Origin: Kribbella sp. NBC_00382
GTDB taxonomy: Bacteria > Actinomycetota > Actinomycetes > Propionibacteriales > Kribbellaceae
NCBI RefSeq assembly: GCF_036067295.1
Contig: NZ_CP107954.1
Span: forward strand, 7,316,001 to 7,380,000
DNA length: 64,000 nt
Direction: 5' to 3'
A program made the position numbers and the translations under genes. The notes beneath the pieces are model-generated. The model was given only the letters and a program-made list of their open reading frames with translations. It had not been told where the DNA came from and made no database searches. This document shows positions 17,715 through 29,624 of the stretch, in pieces; the first letter of the stretch is position 1, and each line of letters opens with the position of its first letter.

Positions 17715-18809
17715 TCAACAGTCGATGTCGCACGCGCCGGCCGCGGCCGAGATGCAGGTCTGGATCAGGACGCCGTCGCCGGGCGCGGCAGTGGTCACGT
17801 CGCCGGAGCGAAGGTCGCGCACCGAACCGGAGCGCAGAGGCAGTACGCAGGAGAAGCAGATCCCCATCCGGCAGCCGGACGGCATCAGTACGCCGCTCTG
17901 CTCGCCGGCCTCGAGGATCGGGGTGGTGCCGTCGAGCTCGATCGTGGTGCCGGTCCCGGTGAAGTGGACGGTCCCACCCTCGCCGGGTTCAGCGAGCGCA
18001 GTACGGAATCGCTCTGTGTGCAGGCCGCCAAGCTCAAGCGAAGCCCACTGCTCTTCGAGCGCGTCGAGCAGACCGGCAGGCCCACAAGCCCAGGTCTCCC
18101 GCTCCGCCAGATCCGGTACTACGTCCGCCAACGCCGCAACGTCGAGCCTGCCGTGGGTGTCGGTGTGCTGCTCGACCAACCGCAGGTGGCCGGCGTCAGC
18201 CCAGGCTCGCAGCTCGTCGCCGAAGATCACGTCCTCGGGGCAGGACTCGGAGTGCACGAGCACAACGTCATCGAGCCGGTCGAGGCCGGAGCGCAGCATC
18301 CCCATGACAGGCGTGATGCCGCTGCCGCCGGTGACGAACAGGACCTTGCGGGGTGCCCGCTCCGGAAGTACGAAGTCGCCGACGGCCTGGTCGAGGTGCA
18401 CCAGCTGGCCGGGACGCAACTCCTGCGCGAGGTGGGCGCTGACGAGCCCGTCCGGGACCGCCTTGGCCGTGATCGTGAGGAGGGCGCTCCCCGGAGCGGA
18501 GGTCAGCGAGTACGAGCGCCACAACCGGATGCCGCCGACCTCAAGGCCGATGCGGACGTACTGCCCCGGCTGGTGGCCGCGCCAGGCTGCGCCGGGACGC
18601 AGTACGACGGTCACCGCGTCGGCCGTCTCGCGACGGACCTCGATGACGCGGGCGCGCAGGTCAGCGCCGGCTCGCAGCGGGCGGAACATGTCGAGGTACT
18701 CGGAGGGGTCGAGCGGGTGGGTTGCAGCTGCCGCGACCTTCCAAATCCGGTCGCGCAGCCTTCCCCGGAGGGTGGCCGGGGCCTCGGCGTCGGACGCAAA
18801 CGTGGTCAT
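17715..18809 (-). CDS. Ferredoxin reductase with C-terminal 2Fe-2S domain
   Basis: A 364-residue electron-transfer protein. The order is an FAD-binding barrel (RSYSLTSAPG), an NAD(P)H domain (VLFVTGGSGITPVMGML, later ACGPAGLLDALE), and a plant-type 2Fe-2S ferredoxin with GCRMGICFSC and a last Cys in LIQTCISAA. It should pass electrons from NADPH to the desaturase encoded next. The ATG at 18809 with GGAG upstream is preferred; an in-frame start at 18953 adds 48 atypical residues and would run into the divergent gene. A final CDIDC tail carries two extra Cys of unknown role. Confidence 0.9.
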   Translation of the reverse strand: MTTFASDAEAPATLRGRLRDRIWKVAAAATHPLDPSEYLDMFRPLRAGADLRARVIEVRRETADAVTVVLRPGAAWRGHQPGQYVRIGLEVGGIRLWRSYSLTSAPGSALLTITAKAVPDGLVSAHLAQELRPGQLVHLDQAVGDFVLPERAPRKVLFVTGGSGITPVMGMLRSGLDRLDDVVLVHSESCPEDVIFGDELRAWADAGHLRLVEQHTDTHGRLDVAALADVVPDLAERETWACGPAGLLDALEEQWASLELGGLHTERFRTALAEPGEGGTVHFTGTGTTIELDGTTPILEAGEQSGVLMPSGCRMGICFSCVLPLRSGSVRDLRSGDVTTAAPGDGVLIQTCISAAAGACDIDC

Positions 18810-18896
18810 GCACTCCAGCATCCTCGACGGGAGGTGTAGTTTCATGACCGTCAGCGGTGAATCTGTTCTGCGATCTTGTTCGGAGGGAACAAAGAA

Positions 18897-20153
18897 ATGG
18901 TCGATGTCGATCCGGCTCGGCTGCCGGATCCAGCCCAGCAACCGCCAGAGCACACCAGCCGGACGGCCCGCGGCGCCGCCGAGCTCGAGCTGGGCGAGGC
19001 AGCGGTCGAACTGTTGCGCTCCCGGCTGCCGGACATCGCCGGCCTGACCGTGACCGCGATCATCGTCGAGGTGCCCGCCTATACGAACGCGCTGGCCGGC
19101 CCGATGGGCGCCAAGATCGAAGGCGCCGTCCAGCTCGCCCTCGGCGGGTTCCTCCGGCTTGCCAGCAGCGGCGACCCCGGTACGCCGCTCGCTCCGGCTC
19201 TCGAGGGCGCGTACATACTCGGCCGCGGCGAAGCCCGCAGCGGCCGCACGATGGACGCCCTGCTAGCCGCGTACCGCGTAGGCGCCAGAGTCTCCTGGCG
19301 CGAACTCTCCCGCACAGCCGTGGAAGCAGGCCTCCCCGCCGACACCCTCGCCAAGTTCGCCGAACTCGTCTTCGCCTACATCGACGAACTCTCTGCCGCC
19401 AGCGTCTCCGGCCACACCGACGAACTAGCCACCACCGGCCGAGTCAGAGAGCGCTATCTCCAGGACCTGGCTCTCGGTCTGTTGCACGGCGACTCAACCG
19501 AACAGCTGACCGCCCGGGCCGAACGAGCCGACTGGGAACCACCGCGCACGCTGACCGCGGTCATCCTGCCCAGCGCCCAGGTTCGCAGCATGCTCGGCGC
19601 GCTGGACCCGCGGACGCTACGACCCGAGGCGGACCTGCCTGAGATCCAAGAAGAGGACGGCACCCCGGAAACAGCAGTTCTCCTGGTTCCCGACTCGGAA
19701 GGGTCAACCCGGCTTGCTCTGCTCAGGAACCTGCGCGGTTACCAGGCGTACGTCGGCCCACCTCAGCCTTGGATGACCGTCCGTACGTCGTACCTGCGGG
19801 CCCTTCGAGCGCGGCAGCTTCAACTCACCTCGGAACCCGATGAACCGGTCGACACCGAGCGGCACCTGACCACGTTCGTCGTCACGTCCGACCCGGCAGC
19901 TCTCGAAGACCTCCGGCGTCAGGTCCTCGCACCCCTCGCGGACCTCCGCCCGGCCACCGCCGACCGACTCACCGAGACCCTCCGCGAGTGGCTGCTTCAC
20001 CTGGGCCGCCGCGACGAGGTCGCCGCGGCCCTCCACATCCACCCGCAAACAGTCCGCTACCGCATGGGCCAGATCCGCGACCTCTACGGCCCCCGCCTGG
20101 ACGACCCTCAAGTCGTCCTGGACCTCACGATCGCCCTAGCCACCCCGCGCTAG
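18897..20153 (+). CDS. PucR-type helix-turn-helix transcriptional regulator
   Basis: About 418 residues. The C-terminal 60 residues are the PucR-family helix-turn-helix (LLHLGRRDEVAAALHIHPQT, then YRMGQIRDLYG). The N-terminal region is helical and has no named sensory motif that I can see. The start at 18897 is chosen for GGAGGG nine bases upstream; an in-frame TTG lies at 18876. The gene is divergent from the desaturase/reductase pair with under 90 bp between the starts, so it likely controls that pair and itself. Confidence 0.85.
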   Translation: MVDVDPARLPDPAQQPPEHTSRTARGAAELELGEAAVELLRSRLPDIAGLTVTAIIVEVPAYTNALAGPMGAKIEGAVQLALGGFLRLASSGDPGTPLAPALEGAYILGRGEARSGRTMDALLAAYRVGARVSWRELSRTAVEAGLPADTLAKFAELVFAYIDELSAASVSGHTDELATTGRVRERYLQDLALGLLHGDSTEQLTARAERADWEPPRTLTAVILPSAQVRSMLGALDPRTLRPEADLPEIQEEDGTPETAVLLVPDSEGSTRLALLRNLRGYQAYVGPPQPWMTVRTSYLRALRARQLQLTSEPDEPVDTERHLTTFVVTSDPAALEDLRRQVLAPLADLRPATADRLTETLREWLLHLGRRDEVAAALHIHPQTVRYRMGQIRDLYGPRLDDPQVVLDLTIALATPR

Positions 20154-20534
20154 GTCAGCCCCCTGCCTCCTGCGCGGCGACAGTGTCGGACTCCCCAACG
20201 CCGGACCGGCACTTTGGCGGGGTGCCCACTGGCAGGTTCTCGGGCCGCTGGCGTCAAGCATCACGCCACCGGCACCAAAACCCGCCAGCCGACCCCAGCT
20301 GAGCCCATTCCCGCCGATCCGTCGCCGCGCGACACCACCGTCCCGACCAAGACACCTGTCGCGCCGCGACGAAGCCGGCCGCCCGGACCGCCACCACTCA
20401 CCAACGACCGAGAACCGCCCCGACACGCCGAGGTAAGCGCGTTCCTGCCACCCTCTGCTGTGCTGCGGATCCGCCCCCCAAAACCCAGCCGGCCAGGCGA
20501 CCGTCCCCCGCAACCAGAGCACCGGTTTGCTAGC
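20154..20534. other. Intergenic region between convergent genes
   Basis: About 380 bp between the stop of the PucR-type gene and the stop of the carboxylase gene. It holds copy 2 of palindromic repeat family 1 (20226-20287). The remaining 240 bp is very GC-rich. The open frames there have no recognisable protein pattern, and I see no RNA gene. Confidence 0.6.
20226..20287. repeat. Dispersed palindromic repeat, family 1, copy 2
   Basis: CCACTGGCAGGTTCTCGGGC opens the element; the other arm is ACGCCACCGGCACCAAAACC. It is the reverse complement of the element at 902-965 with a few substitutions, mostly in the arms. Like copy 1 it lies between convergent 3' ends. Confidence 0.75.
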
Positions 20535-23500
20535 TCAGGAGAGCCCTGCCTCCAGCGCGGCGATGAGTTGCGGGCGCAACTCCTCCGGGGTGATCACGGC
20601 ATCTACCGATCCGACCGCGACGGCTCTGTGGATGCTGTGGACTCGGTCGAACTCGGCTGCCACCTCACCCAGCTTCTCCGCGCGGACCGTCGAGCGGATG
20701 TCGGCCAGCTCGTTGGTCAGGGCGGCCCGCTCGGCGCCTTCCGACTCGGCAAGCCGGTCCGACACCGACGTCACTCGCGAGTCGGCCGACGTGCGGTTGT
20801 TCACCTCACCCGAGAACACCACCGCGGCAGCAGGCGCTCCACCGATCACGGACGCGAACGAGCCCTCGACGGCGAGCACCGTCATCCGCGGATTCAGCGT
20901 CTTCGAGAACACCACGAACGCACCACCGTGGTACCGGGAGACGACGCAGAACACGATCGGCCCCTGGAAGTTCACGATCGCGCGACCGATCTCCGCGCCG
21001 TACTCCAATTGCAGGTTCCGCATCGACTCCGGCGACCCGTCGAACCCGGACAGGTTCGCCAGCACCACCAGCGGACGGTTGCCACTGGCAACGTTGATCG
21101 CGCGCGCCGCCTTCTTCGACGACCGCGGGAACAGCGTGCCGCCGTTGTACGTGTCCGGCCCGTCGGTGGGCGGGAAGCCCCGCCGCGCCACCGACTTGGA
21201 CTCGATCCCGAGCAGGCAGACCGAGATGCCACCGAGCCTGGTGTCGACGACGACCGCAGTCTCCGCGTCGGCCATACCGGCCCAGCGCTCGAGCATCGGG
21301 TGGTCCTGGTCGGCGACCGCGCGCATCACCGTGCGGATGTCGAACGCCTTCTTGCGATCCGGGTTGGTGGCATCGGAGAAGATCTCGCCGATCGTGCTGA
21401 ACCCGCCGTCGACCGGATCGTGCGGGAACACCGTCACGTCACGATCATGCGGATCGGAGGAAGCAGCGCGACGCGGCCCGCTCTCCCCCGGTACGACGTA
21501 AGTGTGGTCGTAGTGCGCCATCAGGATGTCCCGCGCACTGGCCAGATCGGGCGCCCAGTACTGCGCCTGCCCGTTCGGCCCCATCACCCGGTCGTACCCG
21601 CCGATGCCGAAGTTGTCCTCGGCCGACACACCACCCGCGAAGTCCAGCGTCTGCTTGCCGGTCAGCACCATCGCGCTGTCCGGCGTCATCACCAGGATGC
21701 CCTTGGTGTGCATCAGCATCGTCGCTTCGGCGTTCCAGTACGGCTGCGCACCGACATTGATGCCCGCGACAACCACATTGATCTCGCCGCCGGCCTGGGT
21801 GAACTCGACGATCCGCTTCAGCGCCTTCGCGACCCAGTCCATGTTCTCGGTGCCGGAGTCCATCGAGATCCGCGCACCAGCCGACACCGCGAACCACTCA
21901 ACCGGTACGCCGAGCTTCTCCGCCAGGTCGAGCGCCCCGATGATCCGAGCACACTCCGCCTCGGCGACCGCACCCAATGCCTTGGTCGGGTCGCCACTCA
22001 ACACGACCCGGGTGACGCCTTCGGAGTGCCGACGGGTCGGCGTACTGACCACACCCACGATCAGGCCGGCCTTGTTGAGCCCACGCGGCCGCTGAACCGG
22101 TACCAGCGAACCCGAGTCGTCGAGGTCGTGCTCGACGAAGGTGCCGCCCGCGCCGACGACCATGCCCGCGACCTCATACGGGTAGACCGTGTTGCGCCGA
22201 CGCGCCCGCTGGACCTTCTGTGCGTAACCGTCCAACGGCTTCAACGGCTCGGTGGCCGGCCGCTCGACAGCGGTCACAACCCCAGCGCCGGGCTGGTAGT
22301 AGAACCGTCCGACGACCGGGAACGGCTGACCGTTCGAGCCGATCACGCGACCGGTGACGACGACCTCTTCGATGCCCGCGCCCGACGTCAGCGGCGCGAT
22401 ATTGCGCTGCAACGCGGTGAGCTCGGCGACCTGACCGTCGATGACCGGCCAGACCGTCACCCAGACGTGGTTCATCTCCAGGCGGGCGCCGGCCGCGCCG
22501 CGCGCAGTACGGGCCCGGCGGATGCCTTCGAGGCAGTTCGCGATCGCCCGCTCGACGTGCGGCAGCGAGGTGACCTTGCCGGTCTCGTCGCGAACCACTG
22601 CGAACTGGCGGACCTGAGCCAGTGCGACCAGCCGCTCGTCGGCTTCGTTGTCGCGGGCAACACAGTGGTAGAGCAGGACGTCCTCGGGCGCTTCGAGCCG
22701 GGTGATCCGGAAGTCGCGCAGCCGCCACAGGTTGAGCCGGCGGCCGACCATCGGGTGTACGCCGCGGACGTTGTCGTCCTCGACGATGCCGGCCGACGAT
22801 GGGCGGTAGGTGAAGTACCAGACCTCGCGGCCGCCACCCGGCGCCACCGCGATGGCGACCCGGCGGACCTGCTGGGTGAACGGCAGACCGGCGACGATCT
22901 CGCACAGCCGGTCGGACGCCTCCTGCTGGTTCTCCGGGGTGTCGGGCCAGGACAGGTACAGGTCGGCGACCGCCTCGTGCCCAGCCGGCCGGATGGCGAT
23001 CTCGGCGGTCAGGTCGTGGACCAGGCCGCTCTCGACATCTGCGAGCTCGGCGACCGTACCGACCGTGCTGACCAGATGCGTCGGGCGCTCGTCCAGCGTG
23101 TAGTCGGCCGTCGTGAACGCGCGGCCGTTGACGCTCGCGTTGCGCAGGTCGTGCAGCTCGTGCTCGAGGTAGTGCCGGCGGACCAGCACCTCCAGCATCG
23201 GTTCGTTGCCGTTGGCACCATTCGTCAACCGCTTGGCGAGGAACATGACGATCTGCTCGGGGATCGTCGCCAGTGCCTCGATGCGTTCCGAGTAGTCGGA
23301 CGCTGCCGGGTCGAGCGCGAGCGCCGCCAGCTCGTCGCCGACGACCGACAGCACCTCGGCGCGCGCCTGGTCGACCAGCGGCTGGTCGAACCACCGGAAC
23401 CGCACGCTGCGGGCCAGGTCGCCGATCACGGGGAAACGCAGCTGGGTCGCAAGTACCAGGTGGTCGAGGACCGCGTTCGCCTCGGTGTCCAGCGGCGACT

Positions 23501-26021
23501 CGGGCAGCGGGCCGGCGAGCCACTGCTGCAGCAGCGCGGTCACGAGCAGTACGTCGGGAGATGTGCGCTGCTGAGCGAGGAAGATCCGGAAGACCGCGTC
23601 GGTCAGTTCCTCGCCGCGGTCCAGGTCCTTGACGCCGTACCAGCAGAGCACCCGGGCAAGCCGGTCGACGAACTCGGCCGGCAGCCCCGCCCGCTCGGTG
23701 TCGAGGGTCTGCAAGTACGTGTGGAAGTGCTCCTTCGGGCTGTGCACCCGCAGCTCGGTGTTGAGGTCCTCGCCGACCGGCCGGTTGCGGCTCAACTCGG
23801 CGAAGTCGGCGAACAGACGCAGTACGCCGATCTCGTCGGCAACCGGCGCCTCGGCCAGCTCCGCACGGGCCTCCAGGTACTCGGCCAAAGTCCGGCCTTC
23901 GTCGCGCGGGTCGATGTCGAAACCGAGCAGCATGCTGCGCAGATCATCCAGCCGACGGGTAGCCCGCTCGGCCGCGGTCGGCCGCGTCTCAGGTTCGGGC
24001 AGTTCGAGATCGGCGCCGGCGGCGTCCTCGACCTTTGCATCGGCATCCCCGATGAGTTCCAGGCGCACCAGCGGCGTACCGGTCTCGACCTGGCTGCCCG
24101 CCGAGACGGGCAGCTCGCGGACGATCGCCTTGAACGGCGCGTAGAGCACCGTCTCCATCTTCATGCTCTCCAGCACCAGCACCGGAGCGCCCGCCTCGAC
24201 CTCGGCGCCGGCCGCGACCGGAGTCGCCACCACGAGCGCCGGAGCGGGTGCGCGCATGACGCCACCCTCGTCGCGGCTGACCCGGTGCGTGACCCCGTCG
24301 ACCTCGACCAGGTGCACGGGTCCGTGCGTCGCGGTGATCAGCCGGAACCGACGACCGGCCACCACGATGCGTGCGTCGTACGCGTCCAGCCGCTCGATCT
24401 CGACATCGAGGTACTGCAGGTCACCGTTGGAGCCGACGCCAGCGCGATAGCGATGCGGCCCGATCCGGGCGACAGACACCTGGTACGCCGCTCCGCGCAA
24501 CTTCAGCGCAATGGCCCGACCCACCTCGTGCTGGACCTGAGGCCGGCCGCCGCGCGCGGTCTCCAGCAACCGCTGCCGCTCGACCCGCTCGGCCTCCTCG
24601 TACGCCTCGATCGCCGCGACGATCAGCGCAACACCGGAGTGCCGGCTTGAAACCAGTCGCCCCTCACCACGGACCCGGTCGATCCAGCCGGTGTCGGCGC
24701 TGCCGTCGATCACCTCGGGCTGGTCGAGCAGATCGAGGACGAAACTCTTGTTGGTCGCGCCACCCTCAAGTACGACGGTGGTGTCAGCGACCGCGCGCCG
24801 CAACCGGCCGAGCGCCTCGTCGCGGGTCCGGCCGAAGGCGATGATCTTGGCGATCATCGAGTCGAAGTCGGCCGGGATCTCGTCGCCCTCGCTGACGCCG
24901 GTGTCGACCCGGATGCCCGGGCCGGACGGCAGCCGGAGCCGGGCGATCCGGCCGGGTGACGGCGCGAAGTCGCGATCCGGGTCCTCGGCGTTCAGCCGGG
25001 CCTCGACGGCGTGCCCGTGCTCGGCGGGCTGCGGGCCCTCCAGCTTGTTGCCCGACGCAACATGAATCTGCGCCTTGACCAGGTCGACCTCGGTGGTCAG
25101 CTCGGTGATCGGGTGCTCGACCTGGAGCCGGGTGTTGACCTCCAGGAAGGCGAAAAGCTTGTCGGCGGGCTGGTACAGGAACTCGACCGTGCCCGCGCCT
25201 TTGTAGCCGACGGCAAGGGCCAGTCGCTCGGCCGACTGCTTGAGCTCGAGGTTCTGCTCCGGCGTCATGACCGGCGACGCCGACTCCTCGATCACCTTCT
25301 GGTTGCGCCGCTGCACCGAGCAGTCCCGCACGCCCAGCGCCCAAGCGGTCCCCTGCCCATCGGCGATGACCTGTACCTCCACATGCCGCGCGCCCGTGAC
25401 CAGGCTCTCCAGGAACACGATGCCGCTGCCGAATGCGCGCAGAGCCTCGTCGCTGGTGCGCTGGTACGCCTCGCGCATCTCCTCGTCATCGCGGATCATC
25501 CGGATGCCACGGCCACCACCACCAGCGGTCGCCTTCAGCATCACCGGGTAGCCGACCTCGTTCGCCGACGCGATCGCCGCGTCGAGCGACTCGACCGCGC
25601 CCCGGCTCCACGGCGCCACCGGTACGCCGACCTCCTCGGCGATCAGCTTGGAGCCGATCTTGTCGCCGAGCTTGCGCATCGCCTCGGCGCTCGGCCCGAT
25701 GAAGGTGACGCCGATCCGGTCGCACAGCTCAGCGAACGCCGGGTCCTCGGCGACGAAGCCCCAGCCGACCCAGGCGGCGTCCGCCCCGGACTCGGTCAGC
25801 GCGCGCTCGAGCTTGGCGTGGTCGAGGTACGGGCGGTCGGCGGCCGGACCGAGCGGATAGCTCAGATCGGCCTCGCGCACGAAGGTCGCGGTGCGCTCGG
25901 CGTCGGTGTACAACGCCACCGTCTCGATCAGGCTCCCGGTCTCGGCGTTGAGCTCGCGGACCGCGTTGATCAGCCGCATGGCGGCTTCTCCCCGGTTGAC
26001 GATGGCGATACGGCTGAACAC
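20535..26021 (-). CDS. Single-chain acyl-CoA carboxylase (BC-BCCP-CT fusion)
   Basis: A 1828-residue multidomain biotin carboxylase. Residues 1 to about 450 are the biotin carboxylase with ATP-grasp features (KATAGGGGRGIRMI, EVNTRLQVEHPITE). The biotinyl domain has Lys621 in LVLESMKMET. A central region of about 500 residues, resembling the linker of eukaryotic acetyl-CoA carboxylase, is followed by a carboxyltransferase (about 1200-1810) with both crotonase-like halves (RPRGLNKAGLIVGVVSTP; later RPLVVLANLSGFDGSPESMR). It should carboxylate acetyl-, propionyl- or another acyl-CoA, but the substrate is not predictable. Actinobacteria usually split these subunits (AccA/AccB/AccE), so this eukaryote-like layout is notable. 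It is transcribed alone. Confidence 0.9.
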   Translation of the reverse strand: MFSRIAIVNRGEAAMRLINAVRELNAETGSLIETVALYTDAERTATFVREADLSYPLGPAADRPYLDHAKLERALTESGADAAWVGWGFVAEDPAFAELCDRIGVTFIGPSAEAMRKLGDKIGSKLIAEEVGVPVAPWSRGAVESLDAAIASANEVGYPVMLKATAGGGGRGIRMIRDDEEMREAYQRTSDEALRAFGSGIVFLESLVTGARHVEVQVIADGQGTAWALGVRDCSVQRRNQKVIEESASPVMTPEQNLELKQSAERLALAVGYKGAGTVEFLYQPADKLFAFLEVNTRLQVEHPITELTTEVDLVKAQIHVASGNKLEGPQPAEHGHAVEARLNAEDPDRDFAPSPGRIARLRLPSGPGIRVDTGVSEGDEIPADFDSMIAKIIAFGRTRDEALGRLRRAVADTTVVLEGGATNKSFVLDLLDQPEVIDGSADTGWIDRVRGEGRLVSSRHSGVALIVAAIEAYEEAERVERQRLLETARGGRPQVQHEVGRAIALKLRGAAYQVSVARIGPHRYRAGVGSNGDLQYLDVEIERLDAYDARIVVAGRRFRLITATHGPVHLVEVDGVTHRVSRDEGGVMRAPAPALVVATPVAAGAEVEAGAPVLVLESMKMETVLYAPFKAIVRELPVSAGSQVETGTPLVRLELIGDADAKVEDAAGADLELPEPETRPTAAERATRRLDDLRSMLLGFDIDPRDEGRTLAEYLEARAELAEAPVADEIGVLRLFADFAELSRNRPVGEDLNTELRVHSPKEHFHTYLQTLDTERAGLPAEFVDRLARVLCWYGVKDLDRGEELTDAVFRIFLAQQRTSPDVLLVTALLQQWLAGPLPESPLDTEANAVLDHLVLATQLRFPVIGDLARSVRFRWFDQPLVDQARAEVLSVVGDELAALALDPAASDYSERIEALATIPEQIVMFLAKRLTNGANGNEPMLEVLVRRHYLEHELHDLRNASVNGRAFTTADYTLDERPTHLVSTVGTVAELADVESGLVHDLTAEIAIRPAGHEAVADLYLSWPDTPENQQEASDRLCEIVAGLPFTQQVRRVAIAVAPGGGREVWYFTYRPSSAGIVEDDNVRGVHPMVGRRLNLWRLRDFRITRLEAPEDVLLYHCVARDNEADERLVALAQVRQFAVVRDETGKVTSLPHVERAIANCLEGIRRARTARGAAGARLEMNHVWVTVWPVIDGQVAELTALQRNIAPLTSGAGIEEVVVTGRVIGSNGQPFPVVGRFYYQPGAGVVTAVERPATEPLKPLDGYAQKVQRARRRNTVYPYEVAGMVVGAGGTFVEHDLDDSGSLVPVQRPRGLNKAGLIVGVVSTPTRRHSEGVTRVVLSGDPTKALGAVAEAECARIIGALDLAEKLGVPVEWFAVSAGARISMDSGTENMDWVAKALKRIVEFTQAGGEINVVVAGINVGAQPYWNAEATMLMHTKGILVMTPDSAMVLTGKQTLDFAGGVSAEDNFGIGGYDRVMGPNGQAQYWAPDLASARDILMAHYDHTYVVPGESGPRRAASSDPHDRDVTVFPHDPVDGGFSTIGEIFSDATNPDRKKAFDIRTVMRAVADQDHPMLERWAGMADAETAVVVDTRLGGISVCLLGIESKSVARRGFPPTDGPDTYNGGTLFPRSSKKAARAINVASGNRPLVVLANLSGFDGSPESMRNLQLEYGAEIGRAIVNFQGPIVFCVVSRYHGGAFVVFSKTLNPRMTVLAVEGSFASVIGGAPAAAVVFSGEVNNRTSADSRVTSVSDRLAESEGAERAALTNELADIRSTVRAEKLGEVAAEFDRVHSIHRAVAVGSVDAVITPEELRPQLIAALEAGLS

Positions 26022-26108
26022 CGGGCAGTACTCCTGTCGTCGGGAAACCTGTCAGTGCACACATTCCCAGGCTTCAGCCCCTACCGTCGAGTCGGGGTGC
26101 AAACTCAT

Positions 26109-26142
26109 GGAACAGCCCGGACCTTTCGGCCCGGGCTGTTCC
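26109..26142 (-). terminator. Strong hairpin after katG
   Basis: GGAACAGCCCGG and CCCGGGCTGTTCC pair almost perfectly around ACCTTTCGG, 13-46 bases after the katG stop. It separates katG from the carboxylase gene. There is no long T-run. Confidence 0.8.
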
Positions 26143-26154
26143 TGTGACACTGAA

Positions 26155-28377
<2,223 letters not shown>

Positions 28378-28393
28378 GGCAAACCTTCCGGGA

Positions 28394-28822
28394 TCAAAGA
28401 GCTCTGGACGTGGTGGAACAGGTGGGACACAGGCCCCAATAGACGACTTCGGCCTCGTCGATCACGTAACCGTGATCGTCCGACGCCGTCAAACAAGGGG
28501 CGGAGCCGTGCGCGCAGTCGACGTCTTCGATCGCTCCGCAGGACCGGCAGACGACATGGTGGTGGTTGTCCCCGACGCGCCCCTCGTACCGTGCGACCGA
28601 CCCGGTCGGCTGGATCCGCCGCAGCAGTCCAGCGCTGGTGAGCGCACGCAGTACGTCATAAACAGCCTGATGGGACACATCGAGCTCGCCACGGACGGAC
28701 TGAATGATCGTGTCCGTGTCAGCGTGCGGGTTCTCCTCCACGGCGGCGAGCACAGCCACCCGCGGCCTGGTGACGCGCAGAGCAGCCCCCCGCAACCGGT
28801 GCTCGAACTCCGTCGTCGCCAC
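28394..28822 (-). CDS. furA: Fur-family repressor FurA
   Basis: About 142 residues from the GTG at 28822. The winged helix contains ALRVTRPRVAVLAAV and SHQAVYDVLRALTSAGLL. The dimerisation domain has the HHHVVCRSCG metal site and a second CPTC pair. The TTG at 28858 used by naive gene calling would place the start inside the operator, whereas GTG 28822 has GGGGGAAG upstream and fits the mycobacterial FurA N-terminus. It represses furA-katG until oxidation or metal loss. Confidence 0.9.
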   Translation of the reverse strand: MATTEFEHRLRGAALRVTRPRVAVLAAVEENPHADTDTIIQSVRGELDVSHQAVYDVLRALTSAGLLRRIQPTGSVARYEGRVGDNHHHVVCRSCGAIEDVDCAHGSAPCLTASDDHGYVIDEAEVVYWGLCPTCSTTSRAL

Positions 28823-28837
28823 GATCCGGAGTCTTCC

Positions 28838-28858
28838 CCCTTTTCTGGAATCAGTCAA
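28838..28858 (-). promoter_or_regulatory. FurA operator / furA-katG promoter element
   Basis: The minus-strand AT-rich block TTGACTGATTCCAGAAAAGG lies just upstream of furA in an otherwise GC-rich region. It closely resembles the AT-rich FurA-binding sequence known before mycobacterial and streptomycete furA genes. TTGACT may double as the -35 box. Confidence 0.7.
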
Positions 28859-28880
28859 GATTAGCTGCGCGGACAGCGTG

Positions 28881-29591
28881 TCACCGCTTGCGATTACCTC
28901 GCTGGGGGCGCTGGGGCGTCCTGGCCGGTGCCGACTTCTTCGCCTTGGCCTTGGCCTTGGCTTTGTCGGTTGCCTTGACCTTGGGTGCGGCCACCGGCTG
29001 GCGAGAACTGTTGACGGTACGGCCGCGGATGATGCCGATCAGCTGTTCCATCAGTTCGGACGGCTCGCCTTCGGGCCAGCTCAGTACGACCTGGGACTCG
29101 GGAGCGTCGGTGATCGGCCGGTACGTCAGGTCCTTGCGGTGATGAAGCCTGGCCAGCGATTGCGGTACGACGAGCAGCCCCACTCCGGCCGCGACCAGCT
29201 CGATCGCCAGCGCAGTCGTCTCCGGCCGCTCGGCGAAAGGGTGACCAGGCAACTGTTCCCACTCGAGCGTGTCGTCGAGCGGGCGTAGTACGACATCATC
29301 GGCGAGATCGGCCGCAGTGACCTCCTCGGCCGCCGTCACCAGATGATCCTTCGGCACGACGACCACCGTCGTCTCCGTGTAGAGCGGGATCGCGTGCAAC
29401 CCGTCCCGATCGATCGACAACCGCAACAATGCGGCCTCCGCTCCCCCGCCCCGGACGAGCTCAGCCGCCTCCGCAGCCGGTACGCCGACCAGCTCGAGCG
29501 CGACCCTGGGCAGCCGCTCGTTCCAGATCCGCACCCACTTGGTCGGTGTCACGCCGGGGACATACGCGAGCCTGAAAGTCGGTGCTGTCAC
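28881..29591 (-). CDS. LysR-type substrate-binding domain protein lacking the HTH
   Basis: A 236-residue protein. Residues 1-195 look like the periplasmic-binding-like effector domain of LysR regulators (RLAYVPGVTPTKWVRIWNER at the start, VAAGVGLLVVPQSLARL in the second lobe). There is no N-terminal winged helix and no space for one before the divergent gene. Instead the C-terminus is a basic Lys/Ala tail (KAKAKAKAKK) that could contact nucleic acid, which is inference. It is divergent from the DUF5997 gene with 33 bp between the starts; this pairing recurs in actinobacteria. Confidence 0.75.
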   Translation of the reverse strand: MTAPTFRLAYVPGVTPTKWVRIWNERLPRVALELVGVPAAEAAELVRGGGAEAALLRLSIDRDGLHAIPLYTETTVVVVPKDHLVTAAEEVTAADLADDVVLRPLDDTLEWEQLPGHPFAERPETTALAIELVAAGVGLLVVPQSLARLHHRKDLTYRPITDAPESQVVLSWPEGEPSELMEQLIGIIRGRTVNSSRQPVAAPKVKATDKAKAKAKAKKSAPARTPQRPQRGNRKR

Positions 29592-29624
29592 CGGGTCAGG
29601 CTATCTCTCGATACCCTGGGCCCC

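Noticed and set aside
20136..20522. Minus-strand open frame of 128 codons in the gap after the PucR-type gene.
   Set aside because: It runs through palindromic repeat 1 and overlaps the 3' end of the PucR-type gene; no protein pattern and no ribosome binding site.
26132..26152. Further TGTCACA near 26150 as a fifth ECF promoter.
   Set aside because: The position 16 bases downstream lacks GTCT and falls inside the katG terminator hairpin.
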